From contig URWL01000116.1 of the NCBI GenBank assembly GCA_900551465.1, positions 1 through 6,560 on the forward strand: 6,560 bases of DNA, written 5' to 3'. This stretch comes from an uncultured Blautia sp. Its GTDB lineage: Bacteria > Bacillota > Clostridia > Lachnospirales > Lachnospiraceae. The translations under genes and the position numbers were made by a program. Positions 1-5,547 of this stretch are shown here, in pieces. The notes under the pieces were generated by a model. It saw only the letters and a program-made list of their open reading frames with translations, searched no databases and was not told the DNA's origin. Positions within the stretch are counted from its first letter, which is position 1, and each line of letters starts with the position of its first letter.

Positions 1-2
1 GT

Positions 3-353
3 GAATCCAGAAACGAAGTAGCTGTAGTGAAAAATTATATTTATCAGCACTATGATGAGGATTTGAACCTGGAAACGCTGGCAGAAAAAGTATACCTTTC
101 TTCTGGTTATCTTAGTTTTATCTTTAAAAAAGAAACCGGAATGAATCTGAATCGTTATATCCGGGTCTTCCGTATGGAAAAAGCAGGAGAGCTCCTGAAA
201 AATACCAATATGAAGGTGGCGCAGGTTAGTGAGAAGGTAGGCTTTTCTAATGTCTCCTATTTCTGCAGAAGCTTCCGTGAATTTTATGGGAAAAGTCCGG
301 AATCCTATCGGAAAGGAAACACAGAGAATGAGGAATCTGTATCAGAAGATTAA
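3..353 (+). CDS. AraC-family response regulator, C-terminal part (YesN-like), 5' truncated by window edge
   Basis: The frame is open from base 3 to the TAA at 351-353 (116 codons visible), so the GTG at 27 is probably an internal valine codon and not the start; the gene begins upstream of the window. The visible part is a complete AraC/XylS DNA-binding domain with two helix-turn-helix units. The first is around LNLETLAEKVYLSSGYLSFIFKKETG, the second around VAQVSEKVGFSNVSYFCRSFREFYGKSP, which carries the usual GF-x-n-x-SYF-x-r-x-F-k-x-x-x-G-x-sP signature. A histidine kinase of the YesM class follows at once and overlaps it. This makes the protein very likely a YesN-type response regulator whose phosphoacceptor receiver domain lies off the left edge. 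By family, it would activate nearby transport or glycan-degradation genes. The receiver itself is not seen, so a stand-alone AraC regulator remains possible. Confidence 0.9.
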   Translation, partial: ESRNEVAVVKNYIYQHYDEDLNLETLAEKVYLSSGYLSFIFKKETGMNLNRYIRVFRMEKAGELLKNTNMKVAQVSEKVGFSNVSYFCRSFREFYGKSPESYRKGNTENEESVSED

Positions 354-2064
354 AAATATGAAGTACCGCAATAAGCTCAGGGCGCTTCTGGTGATCGCAA
401 GCCTTGTGCCGGTGCTTTTGATCGCCCTTTACAGTCATATGCGTATGAGCAGCTTTGTGCGTCAGAGAGAAATGGAAGATATGGAATCTCTTCTGGAGCA
501 GACCAGGGAAAATATTGACAGTCAGATTGCAGTATATACCAGTCTCATGAACTACCTTACGTATTCTCCGGATATCGAAGAAATCATTCGGGAAAAAAAC
601 ATGGACAATTATTCTGCCTACGAAAAATATATGAAAGTGGCAGATCCTCTTCTGACGGTACCGAAATCCTATCATGATGCAATTCGCCAGATCCAGCTTT
701 TTGCAGACAGCATTAAGGTAGAACATGAATATACTCTTGTACCATTGCAAAAAACAGAAGAGAAATGGTGGAATGCAGAGCTTAAGGATGATGTAAGAAT
801 CCAATGGATGGTGGATAGGGACAAAAAAGAGGTGGTAGCGGTACGAAATATTTATGATAACAGGGTTCTGGCAGCTGTATTGTGTCTTACTCTGGATTAT
901 GACAAGATCTTTCAGCCCTTTTACGGTATGGTGGAAGATGAGACAGGAGCGGCAGTTACAGACGGCAGAGGGCGGGTTGTATATGAAAACATTGCAAATA
1001 TGAAGGATTCCCGGGGAAACATATCATCTGAGTTTTTTCTGAATGAAATGAAAAAAGATCATGTCCTGAAAGAAATCGGGGAAAATTATTTTTATGCAAA
1101 AAGCACCAGTGGAGAAAATGGATGGAATTTTTACCTGTTTCGGTCGAAGGAAGCAATTGCAGGAGAAGTAAAACAGCTTTTTCTGGAGGAAATTCCGCTG
1201 ATCTTTCTCTGCACTCTGATCGTGTTTGGTCTGGGAACTGTTTTTTCCAGGCTTTTTACCAGAAAAATCGAAGAGCTTACCAGAAATATGGATCAGGTAA
1301 ACCATGGAAGCCGTGAAGTGACAGTATCCAGTGACTGTGAGGATGAAGTGGGGATTCTTGTGCGCAGTTTCCGGCGTATGATGGATGAGATCAACCGCCT
1401 GATCGACGAGGTCTATGTGAATAAGATCGCTCTGAAAGAATTTGAACTGAAAGCCCTTCAGGCACAGATCAATCCGCATTTCCTTTATAACACGCTTTCG
1501 GCTATTAACTGGATGGCAATCCGCAGCAACCAGAAAGAAATCAGCAAGGTTACTTTGGCTTTGTCTACTTTTTACCGTACAGCATTAAGCAAGGGGGAAG
1601 ATATGGTTACTGTAGAAAGCTGCATTCGGAATGTGGAAGCATATCTGGAAATCCAGCTGGTAATGCATGACAATGATTTTAAAGTGCAATGGGAGACAGA
1701 TACTTCTGTAAAGAATGAAATGGTGCCGAAGCTTCTTCTTCAGCCGGTGGTGGAAAATGCACTGGAGCATGGTCTGGATGTGAAGGAAGAAGGGGAAAAG
1801 ATCATGAAGATTTCTATTCTGGACGAGGGAGAGGAATTTCTGATGGCAGTAACGGACAATGGTCCGGGAATGAATCCGGAAAAAGCCCGGAACCTTGTAA
1901 CCTATCAGGCAAAAGGATATGGACTGAAAAACGTTAATGACCGGATCAAACTTCTTTATGGAGAGGAATACGGGGTCAAAATCCTCAGCCATCCCGGTGA
2001 TGGAACGAGAGTAGAGATCCGTCTTCCGAAGAAAACAGCAGCAGAAAGGGAGGGCAGAGCATAA
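328..2064 (+). CDS. Sensor histidine kinase, YesM family (HisKA_7TM-less, His_kinase/HATPase_c type)
   Basis: This is a membrane histidine kinase of 578 aa that should phosphorylate the preceding response regulator. I chose the ATG at 328 because GGAAAGGA at 310-317 lies about 10 bases upstream; the open frame extends to 250 but deep into the regulator gene, and the ATG at 358 has no ribosome binding site. Order of parts: short cytoplasmic N-terminus; membrane helix at about 17-35; an extracytoplasmic sensor region of about 250 residues (36-288) that resembles a Cache-type sensor only in size and position; second helix at about 289-309; HAMP linker at about 310-365; then the His_kinase domain with QINPHFLYNTL, phosphoacceptor His384. 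The ATPase has an N box LLLQPVVENALEHG (Asn477), G1 box DNGPGM (Asp510) and G2 boxes GYGLKNVNDRI and GDGTRVEIRLP. All key residues are intact. It overlaps the regulator gene by 26 bases and is followed one base later by a lipoprotein gene, so the three are probably co-transcribed and translationally coupled. Confidence 0.95.
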   Translation: MRNLYQKIKNMKYRNKLRALLVIASLVPVLLIALYSHMRMSSFVRQREMEDMESLLEQTRENIDSQIAVYTSLMNYLTYSPDIEEIIREKNMDNYSAYEKYMKVADPLLTVPKSYHDAIRQIQLFADSIKVEHEYTLVPLQKTEEKWWNAELKDDVRIQWMVDRDKKEVVAVRNIYDNRVLAAVLCLTLDYDKIFQPFYGMVEDETGAAVTDGRGRVVYENIANMKDSRGNISSEFFLNEMKKDHVLKEIGENYFYAKSTSGENGWNFYLFRSKEAIAGEVKQLFLEEIPLIFLCTLIVFGLGTVFSRLFTRKIEELTRNMDQVNHGSREVTVSSDCEDEVGILVRSFRRMMDEINRLIDEVYVNKIALKEFELKALQAQINPHFLYNTLSAINWMAIRSNQKEISKVTLALSTFYRTALSKGEDMVTVESCIRNVEAYLEIQLVMHDNDFKVQWETDTSVKNEMVPKLLLQPVVENALEHGLDVKEEGEKIMKISILDEGEEFLMAVTDNGPGMNPEKARNLVTYQAKGYGLKNVNDRIKLLYGEEYGVKILSHPGDGTRVEIRLPKKTAAEREGRA

Positions 2065-2065
2065 A

Positions 2066-3730
2066 ATGAACAGATTTTTTCGTAGAACGGCGGCAGTTTT
2101 GGCGTCGGCTTGTCTTTTTTGCGGCTGTTCACAGAAAGGACAGCTGCTGGATTCCGGACAGGAGGTATCGGAAGAGAGCAGGAAAGCCTGGGAAAAAGCA
2201 GAAACAACTCCTTACGGGGCATATCCGGAGCTTGTGACCTATACTTTGGGACAAATGAGCGGAGCAAATAATTCAAATCTTCCGGAAGGAGATACTTATG
2301 AAGATAATGCTTATACCAGATATCTTCGGAAAATGCTGAACATACAGAACGATAATATCTATATGGAAAGTGAAGACAGGTACAGTGAATTTGTTAACAT
2401 TATTGTGAAAGATCAGACGCTTCCGGATATTCTGGTAGTTTCAGACAGGGAAACACTAAAGGAACTGGTGGACAATGATCTGATCGAAGATCTGACAGAG
2501 GTTTACGAAAAATGTACATCCCCAAGGATTAAGGAAATGTATGGCAGCTATGGAGGGGAACTTCTGGAAGCGGGAAAATTTGACGGGAAGCTTATGGCTG
2601 TGCCGGAAACAGTCATAGATCATGGACCGAATCTTCTGTGGCTTCGGAAAGACTGGATAGATCAGCTTGGACTGAAAGAACCGGAGACCCTGGAGGAAGC
2701 TTTTGATGTGATAGAAGCCTTTACAGAACACAGAATGGGAACAGAAGAAGGAGAGGAACCGGTAGGACTTGCCTGCGACACAGGACTTGTAGGCACCACA
2801 AGCTCCAGTTATTCCATGGATGTGGTTTTTGACAGTTTTCATGCCAGTCCCCAGAGATGGATAAAAAAAGATGGAAAAATTGTTTATGGTTCCCTTACAG
2901 AAGAAACCAGAAATGCTCTTTCTTTTTTGCATGACTTATATGAAAGAGGGATCCTGGATCGGAACTTTGCCCTTCGTGCACCGAATAATATCAGGGATCT
3001 GGTAGTTGAAGGTAAATGCGGCGCTTTTTTTGGTCTCTGGTGGACGCCGAATAATCCACTGATGGATGCCATGGAAAAAGATAAAACAGCAGACTGGGAA
3101 CCTTATTATCTTCAGGAACCTTCCGGACAGGAAGCATATGCTTCTTTAAGAAATAATAAATATGTGGTTGTGCGTAAGGGGTTTGAGCATCCGGAAATCG
3201 TTATGAAGATCATCAGTGTGCTTTTTGACTATACAAGATATGAAGCAGAGGACGCAGACGAGGTAAATGGATACTTTGCTTTGAATGTAGACCCTACAGC
3301 AAGACCTCTTGTGATCAATGTAGACTATAATGAGGCAACCTATCAGGTTACCAAAAAGATCCGTGCAGCTCTTGACGGTTCCTGTCCGGAGGAAAATCTG
3401 ACAGCCATAGAAAGTTCGTATTATCAGGCATGCAGAAATTATCTGGATTCTGAAACGTATACGGCAGAGGACTGGGCGGCTTATAAATCCAGGATTTCTG
3501 CGGTAGGGCTTCTGGTGGACGGAAATTACACACCGGCAGTCCATCCTTATCTGGATGATACAGATGGTGTTGTTCCGCAGTCTCTGAAGCAATTTGAAAA
3601 AGATTCTTTCATCAGGATTATTATGGGAGAGGTTCCTGTCAGTTATTTTGATACTTTCGTAGAACAGTGGTATCAGCAGGGCGGGGAAGCGCTCACAGAG
3701 CAGATCCGGGCATCTAATCCGGGAGAGTGA
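2066..3730 (+). CDS. Extracellular solute-binding lipoprotein, family 1 / LplA-like (ABC transporter)
   Basis: This 554-aa protein has a lipoprotein signal peptide: basic MNRFFRR, a hydrophobic core, then LFCGC with Cys21 as the probable lipidated residue. Phe at -3 is a little unusual; Cys19 is a less likely alternative. The mature part reads as a type-1 solute-binding protein of the LplA group: a segment DQTLPDILVVSDRETLKELVDNDLIEDL, the family's LLWLRKDWIDQLGLKEPETLEEAFDVIEAF block at about 190-220, and GKCGAFFGLWWTPNNP further on. By family, such proteins capture oligosaccharides outside the membrane for a CUT1-type importer. The ATG follows the kinase stop by one base, with a GGGAGG site inside the kinase 3' end. 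Permease genes (lplB/ytcP type) do not follow, because a terminator comes directly after. They may be upstream, or this protein may present ligand to the kinase. The ligand cannot be told from sequence alone. Confidence 0.92.
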   Translation: MNRFFRRTAAVLASACLFCGCSQKGQLLDSGQEVSEESRKAWEKAETTPYGAYPELVTYTLGQMSGANNSNLPEGDTYEDNAYTRYLRKMLNIQNDNIYMESEDRYSEFVNIIVKDQTLPDILVVSDRETLKELVDNDLIEDLTEVYEKCTSPRIKEMYGSYGGELLEAGKFDGKLMAVPETVIDHGPNLLWLRKDWIDQLGLKEPETLEEAFDVIEAFTEHRMGTEEGEEPVGLACDTGLVGTTSSSYSMDVVFDSFHASPQRWIKKDGKIVYGSLTEETRNALSFLHDLYERGILDRNFALRAPNNIRDLVVEGKCGAFFGLWWTPNNPLMDAMEKDKTADWEPYYLQEPSGQEAYASLRNNKYVVVRKGFEHPEIVMKIISVLFDYTRYEAEDADEVNGYFALNVDPTARPLVINVDYNEATYQVTKKIRAALDGSCPEENLTAIESSYYQACRNYLDSETYTAEDWAAYKSRISAVGLLVDGNYTPAVHPYLDDTDGVVPQSLKQFEKDSFIRIIMGEVPVSYFDTFVEQWYQQGGEALTEQIRASNPGE

Positions 3731-3740
3731 ATGATAAAAT

Positions 3741-3792
3741 AAAAAAGTCAACAGATATTTAGATAAATCTCTAAATAGCTGTTGACTTTTTT
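3741..3792. terminator. Strong bidirectional-looking intrinsic terminator after the lipoprotein gene
   Basis: A 14-bp outer stem (3741-3754 with 3779-3792, core AGTCAACAG/CTGTTGACT) with A6 at the 5' side and T6 at the 3' side, one A.G mismatch, then an 8-bp inner stem (3756-3763 with 3770-3777) and a 6-base loop. It begins 10 bases after the lipoprotein stop. The 3' arm also contains the -35 box of the next promoter, and the apex contains an operator-like palindrome. Confidence 0.9.
3759..3774. promoter_or_regulatory. Candidate distal operator for the SdpR-like repressor (in terminator apex)
   Basis: TTAGA-TAAATC-TCTAA has the same half-sites and the same 6-base spacing as the operator-like palindrome at 3815-3830. 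Its centre lies 56 bases upstream of that one. It sits upstream of the -35 box. It also forms part of the terminator's inner stem, so the palindrome may be explained by the hairpin alone; the match in half-site and spacing is what argues for operator function. Confidence 0.45.
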
Positions 3793-3810
3793 GGGGAGAA
3801 AAGGTATATT
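3782..3810 (+). promoter_or_regulatory. Promoter of the sdpR-sdpI-like operon
   Basis: -35 TTGACT at 3782-3787 and -10 TATATT at 3805-3810 are separated by exactly 17 bases, and transcription would start at about 3817. The -35 box lies inside the 3' arm of the upstream terminator hairpin. The predicted start site lies inside the palindrome at 3815-3830, the classic position for autorepression. Confidence 0.75.
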
Positions 3811-3811
3811 C

Positions 3812-3833
3812 TAATTAGAAATATTTCTAAATA
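3812..3833. promoter_or_regulatory. Candidate SdpR-like autorepressor operator over the transcription start
   Basis: A perfect 16-bp palindrome TTAGAAATATTTCTAA (3815-3830) extends to 22 bp with one mismatched pair. It begins just after the -10 box, so a bound dimeric ArsR-type repressor would block initiation. SdpR of Bacillus subtilis is known to repress its own sdpRI operon; that this palindrome is the site is inference from position and symmetry. Confidence 0.65.
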
Positions 3834-3857
3834 CTTTTTAGTGAAAGGGGTGATACA

Positions 3858-4127
3858 ATGTCTTTTGCAGATACATTTAAGGCGTTGTCAGATCCGGCAA
3901 GAAGAGAAATTCTGCAGCTTCTGAAGGATGGCAAAATGTCTGCAGGAGAAATTGGCAGCCATTTTGATATGGCAGGAGCGACTATATCCTACCATTTGAA
4001 GATTCTTAAAAAGGCAGATCTTGTATGGGAAACAAAGGTAAAAAATTACATTTACTATGAATTAAATACCTCGGTGGTAGAAGAAATCCTTCTGTGGCTT
4101 ACTGAGCTTACAGGAGACAAGAAATAG
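3858..4127 (+). CDS. sdpR: ArsR-family autorepressor, SdpR-like
   Basis: The protein is 89 aa, almost exactly the size of Bacillus SdpR (about 90 aa). It is a single winged helix-turn-helix: the N-terminal FKALSDPARREILQLLKDGKMSAGEI is the ArsR signature, the recognition helix is AGATISYHLKILKKADLV (about 39-56), and the wing is ETKVKNYIYYELN. There are no cysteines, so the metal-sensing sites of ArsR/SmtB proteins are absent, as expected for the SdpR subgroup. AGGGGTG at 3846-3852 precedes the ATG. The next gene encodes an SdpI-type membrane protein 48 bases downstream with no terminator between, which supports the name. In Bacillus, SdpR is held at the membrane by SdpI when SdpI binds the SdpC toxin, and so derepresses the operon. 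Whether that relay exists here is unknown, because no toxin gene is visible. The symbol is by family resemblance and context. Confidence 0.88.
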   Translation: MSFADTFKALSDPARREILQLLKDGKMSAGEIGSHFDMAGATISYHLKILKKADLVWETKVKNYIYYELNTSVVEEILLWLTELTGDKK

Positions 4128-4140
4128 AAAATCATTTATG

Positions 4141-4158
4141 GTTCAGCTTGTTCTGAAC
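4141..4158 (+). other. Small hairpin directly before the sdpI ribosome binding site
   Basis: GTTCAG-CTTGTT-CTGAAC is a perfect 6-bp stem with a 6-base loop in the 48-base gap between the two genes. It ends two bases before the GGAGGAGG ribosome binding site. It has no T-tract and so is not a terminator. It could shape translation or mRNA processing of the second gene, or be chance. Confidence 0.45.
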
Positions 4159-4175
4159 AGGAGGAGGAAAATATC

Positions 4176-4808
4176 ATGCTGAAAAAATATAAATGGACAC
4201 TGCTGACAGCAGGATTTATGATACTGCTGCCAATGGTCTTAGGCTTGTTCTTGTGGAATAAACTTCCCGATATGATACCTACACATTTTGGAACAGATAA
4301 TGAGATAAATGGCTGGAGCAGCAAGCCAATGGCAGTATTTGGAATGCCGTTATTTATGCTTGCAATGGAATTTGTCTGTGCTTTTTTTACAAATGCAGAT
4401 CCCAAACGGAAAAATATTAATGACAAACTGATGAGAGCTATACTGTGGATCATCCCAATTATTTCTATAGTGACCTGCCTGAGCTGTTATGCGGCAGCTC
4501 TTGGATACGTAATTGATATTGGAATGATAATGAATATAATTCTGGGTATTGTATTTATCATTATGGGAAATTATATGCATAAGATCAAACAGAATTATAC
4601 GGTAGGAATCAAGATTCCATGGACATTAAACAGTGAAGAAAACTGGAATCGTACACATAGACTTGCTTCATGGCTGTTTATACTTGGAGGAATTGCTTTT
4701 ATAGGAAATGCGTTTTTTAAATCAGAGTGGGTGCTGGTAGCTTTTATGATAGCTGTGGGAGTAATTCCTATGGGATATTCATATATCCTTTACAAAAAAG
4801 GAATCTGA
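4176..4808 (+). CDS. sdpI: SdpI-family integral membrane protein (DUF1648 plus SdpI domain)
   Basis: The protein is 210 aa, close to Bacillus SdpI (207 aa), with six predicted membrane helices (about 7-27, 52-71, 87-109, 113-131, 165-181, 186-205). The loop after helix 1 is the DUF1648 signature: LPDMIPTHFGTDNEINGWSSK (30-50). The loop after helix 4 is the SdpI signature: MGNYMHKIKQNYTVGIKIPWTLNSEENWNRTHR (130-162). A very strong GGAGGAGG (4160-4167) precedes the ATG at 4176. In Bacillus, SdpI gives immunity to the SdpC killing factor and sequesters SdpR at the membrane. Here there is no sdpC-like gene beside it, so it may be an immunity protein against foreign SDP-like toxins or a general envelope-stress protein. 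Many Firmicutes carry such sdpRI pairs without toxin; their function is largely unproven. Confidence 0.92.
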   Translation: MLKKYKWTLLTAGFMILLPMVLGLFLWNKLPDMIPTHFGTDNEINGWSSKPMAVFGMPLFMLAMEFVCAFFTNADPKRKNINDKLMRAILWIIPIISIVTCLSCYAAALGYVIDIGMIMNIILGIVFIIMGNYMHKIKQNYTVGIKIPWTLNSEENWNRTHRLASWLFILGGIAFIGNAFFKSEWVLVAFMIAVGVIPMGYSYILYKKGI

Positions 4809-4816
4809 TTTTTATT

Positions 4817-4863
4817 AAAACCCTCGAAAGAAATCCGGGAAAAAGGAATCTTTCGGGGGTTTT
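4817..4863. terminator. Terminator shared by the convergent sdpI and DUF2284-like genes
   Basis: A 15-bp stem (4817-4831 with 4849-4863, core ACCCTCGAAAGA/TCTTTCGGGGGT) with one T.G pair and a 17-base loop, ending in a T-run on the + strand. It begins 9 bases after the sdpI stop. On the - strand it lies 13 bases after the tandem TAA TAA of the convergent gene, followed by T4 inside the stem and a weaker T-rich tail, so it probably serves both genes but is stronger for the + strand. Confidence 0.88.
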
Positions 4864-4876
4864 TGTAAAAGAGTTA

Positions 4877-5356
4877 TTATTCATGATATAAAACAAGTGA
4901 GAAGAACCGTACGTCCGAATCGCCTGCCCAGCATACCATTCCGGCAGATTCTGCCATTTTTTGAGCATCTACACCATAGGCAGACATACAGGAATGTGTT
5001 TTGTAGGGTCCTGCACTCATAATGAGATAATTGTCTTCTCTGGAAGGGAAGATATGTTCTGCCAGTTTTTCTGTAAGTACATTCTGATCATATTTGGCTT
5101 TTTTAAAGACAGCCGGACTGTTTTCCGGATGCTCCAGAACAGTCTGGAGTACAAGCGCTTTTTCATAAGCCTGTGCCTTATCACGCATTTCTTCTGGTGT
5201 ACCGCAGGCAGGAGGGCATGCCGGAATTTTATCATAGCAGCCGCAAAGATTTTCTTCGCAGAACTGACGGTATTCCGGCACAAAGGATAACTCCTTCACG
5301 TCTACTACAGCAGCATTGGCAAAGCCAAAAGACAGTGCTTCTTTTACAAAATCCAT
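4877..5356 (-). CDS. DUF2284-like cysteine-rich protein (putative metal-binding / iron-sulfur)
   Basis: This 159-aa soluble protein starts at the ATG complementary to 5354-5356, with a strong AAAGGAGGA (5366-5374) 9 bases upstream. An ATG nine codons earlier would place the ribosome binding site inside the gene and is rejected. Seven cysteines are seen: C33, C38, C40, C47, C51, C123 and C142. The first five form C-x4-C-x-C-x6-C-x3-C, with IPACPPACGTPEEM matching the CPP-x-x-x-TPEE block of DUF2284 (COG5423, predicted metal-binding proteins). The later segment MSAGPYKTHSCMSAYGVDAQKMAESAGM aligns by eye with the GPC-x-LC...PSMEAYGID part of that family but lacks most of its cysteines. A metal or Fe-S site at the N-terminal cluster is inference. 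No enzymatic role is known to me. It stands alone on the - strand, convergent with sdpI and divergent from the ECF gene. The family call is from memory of motifs. Confidence 0.75.
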   Translation of the reverse strand: MDFVKEALSFGFANAAVVDVKELSFVPEYRQFCEENLCGCYDKIPACPPACGTPEEMRDKAQAYEKALVLQTVLEHPENSPAVFKKAKYDQNVLTEKLAEHIFPSREDNYLIMSAGPYKTHSCMSAYGVDAQKMAESAGMVCWAGDSDVRFFSLVLYHE

Positions 5357-5390
5357 GTTTATACTTCCTCCTTTGTTTTTCATATGCTTT

Positions 5391-5419
5391 ATTATAACGT
5401 ATCTTATAGAAGTGTTCTA
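5391..5419 (-). promoter_or_regulatory. Possible promoter of the DUF2284-like gene
   Basis: Read on the - strand, a perfect -10 TATAAT is complementary to 5391-5396. At 17 bases' spacing the -35 would be TAGAAC (complement of 5414-5419), a poor match with 3 of 6. The weak -35 falls inside an inverted repeat, which suggests regulated expression, possibly by an activator or repressor at that site. Confidence 0.5.
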
Positions 5420-5422
5420 TAA
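5404..5422. promoter_or_regulatory. Inverted repeat, candidate operator near the DUF2284-like promoter
   Basis: TTATAGAA-GTG-TTCTATAA is a perfect 8-bp inverted repeat with a 3-base centre. It overlaps the predicted -35 region of the - strand gene and begins 48 bases upstream of its start codon. I do not match it to a known regulator box; it differs from the sdpR-type palindromes, and resembles PerR/Fur boxes only in general AT-rich form. Confidence 0.55.
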
Positions 5423-5478
5423 AAGAATACAGATCAGAACGGTTTTTGTATAACTGTCCCCTTTTAAAAAGTGAAAAT

Positions 5479-5498
5479 TGTATATTTTAAAATGTACA
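5479..5498. promoter_or_regulatory. 20-bp palindrome, candidate operator of the ECF S-component gene
   Basis: TGTATATTTTAAAATGTACA is a 20-bp palindrome with one mismatched pair (5483/5494). It ends 49 bases before the ECF start codon and covers the only plausible -35 region. A looser arm pair, TAACTGT (5451-5457) and ACAGTTA (5496-5502), partly overlaps it. The AT-rich context raises the chance of accidental symmetry, but TGTA/TACA ends argue for a protein site. Confidence 0.5.
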
Positions 5499-5513
5499 GT
5501 TATTGAGTATGAT
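5486..5513 (+). promoter_or_regulatory. Weak candidate promoter of the ECF S-component gene
   Basis: -10 TATGAT (5508-5513, five of six) with -35 TTTAAA (5486-5491, four of six) at 16 bases' spacing. TATATT at 5513-5518 is an alternative -10. No recognisable TPP, FMN, cobalamin or preQ1 riboswitch lies between here and the start codon; the leader would be only about 30 bases, too short for one. Confidence 0.35.
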
Positions 5514-5547
5514 ATATTTAGTTTATTTGGAAAGAAGGGGGCCTATC

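Noticed and set aside
250..327. N-terminal extension of the histidine kinase
   Set aside because: It would overlap the regulator gene by about 100 bases and adds no membrane or domain feature; GGAAAGGA supports the ATG at 328.
247..804. Open frame of 185 codons on the - strand
   Set aside because: Antisense to the regulator and kinase genes; composition is shadow-like and it has no ribosome binding site of note.
3146..3751. Open frame of 201 codons on the - strand
   Set aside because: Antisense shadow of the lipoprotein gene and its terminator, with a Cys/Ile-rich composition typical of shadows and no family resemblance.
3846..3852. GGGGTG resembling the start of a TPP riboswitch
   Set aside because: It is the ribosome binding site of the sdpR-like gene; the other TPP core elements are absent.
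4961..5290. Open frame of 109 codons on the + strand
   Set aside because: It lies antisense to the cysteine-rich gene, which has a strong ribosome binding site and family motifs; the + frame has no ribosome site and no recognisable motif.
5414..5440. GTTCT...AGAAC stem followed by a short T-run in the divergent region
   Set aside because: Only 5 bp with a 17-base loop, no gene upstream to terminate, and better explained as part of the TTATAGAA inverted repeat.
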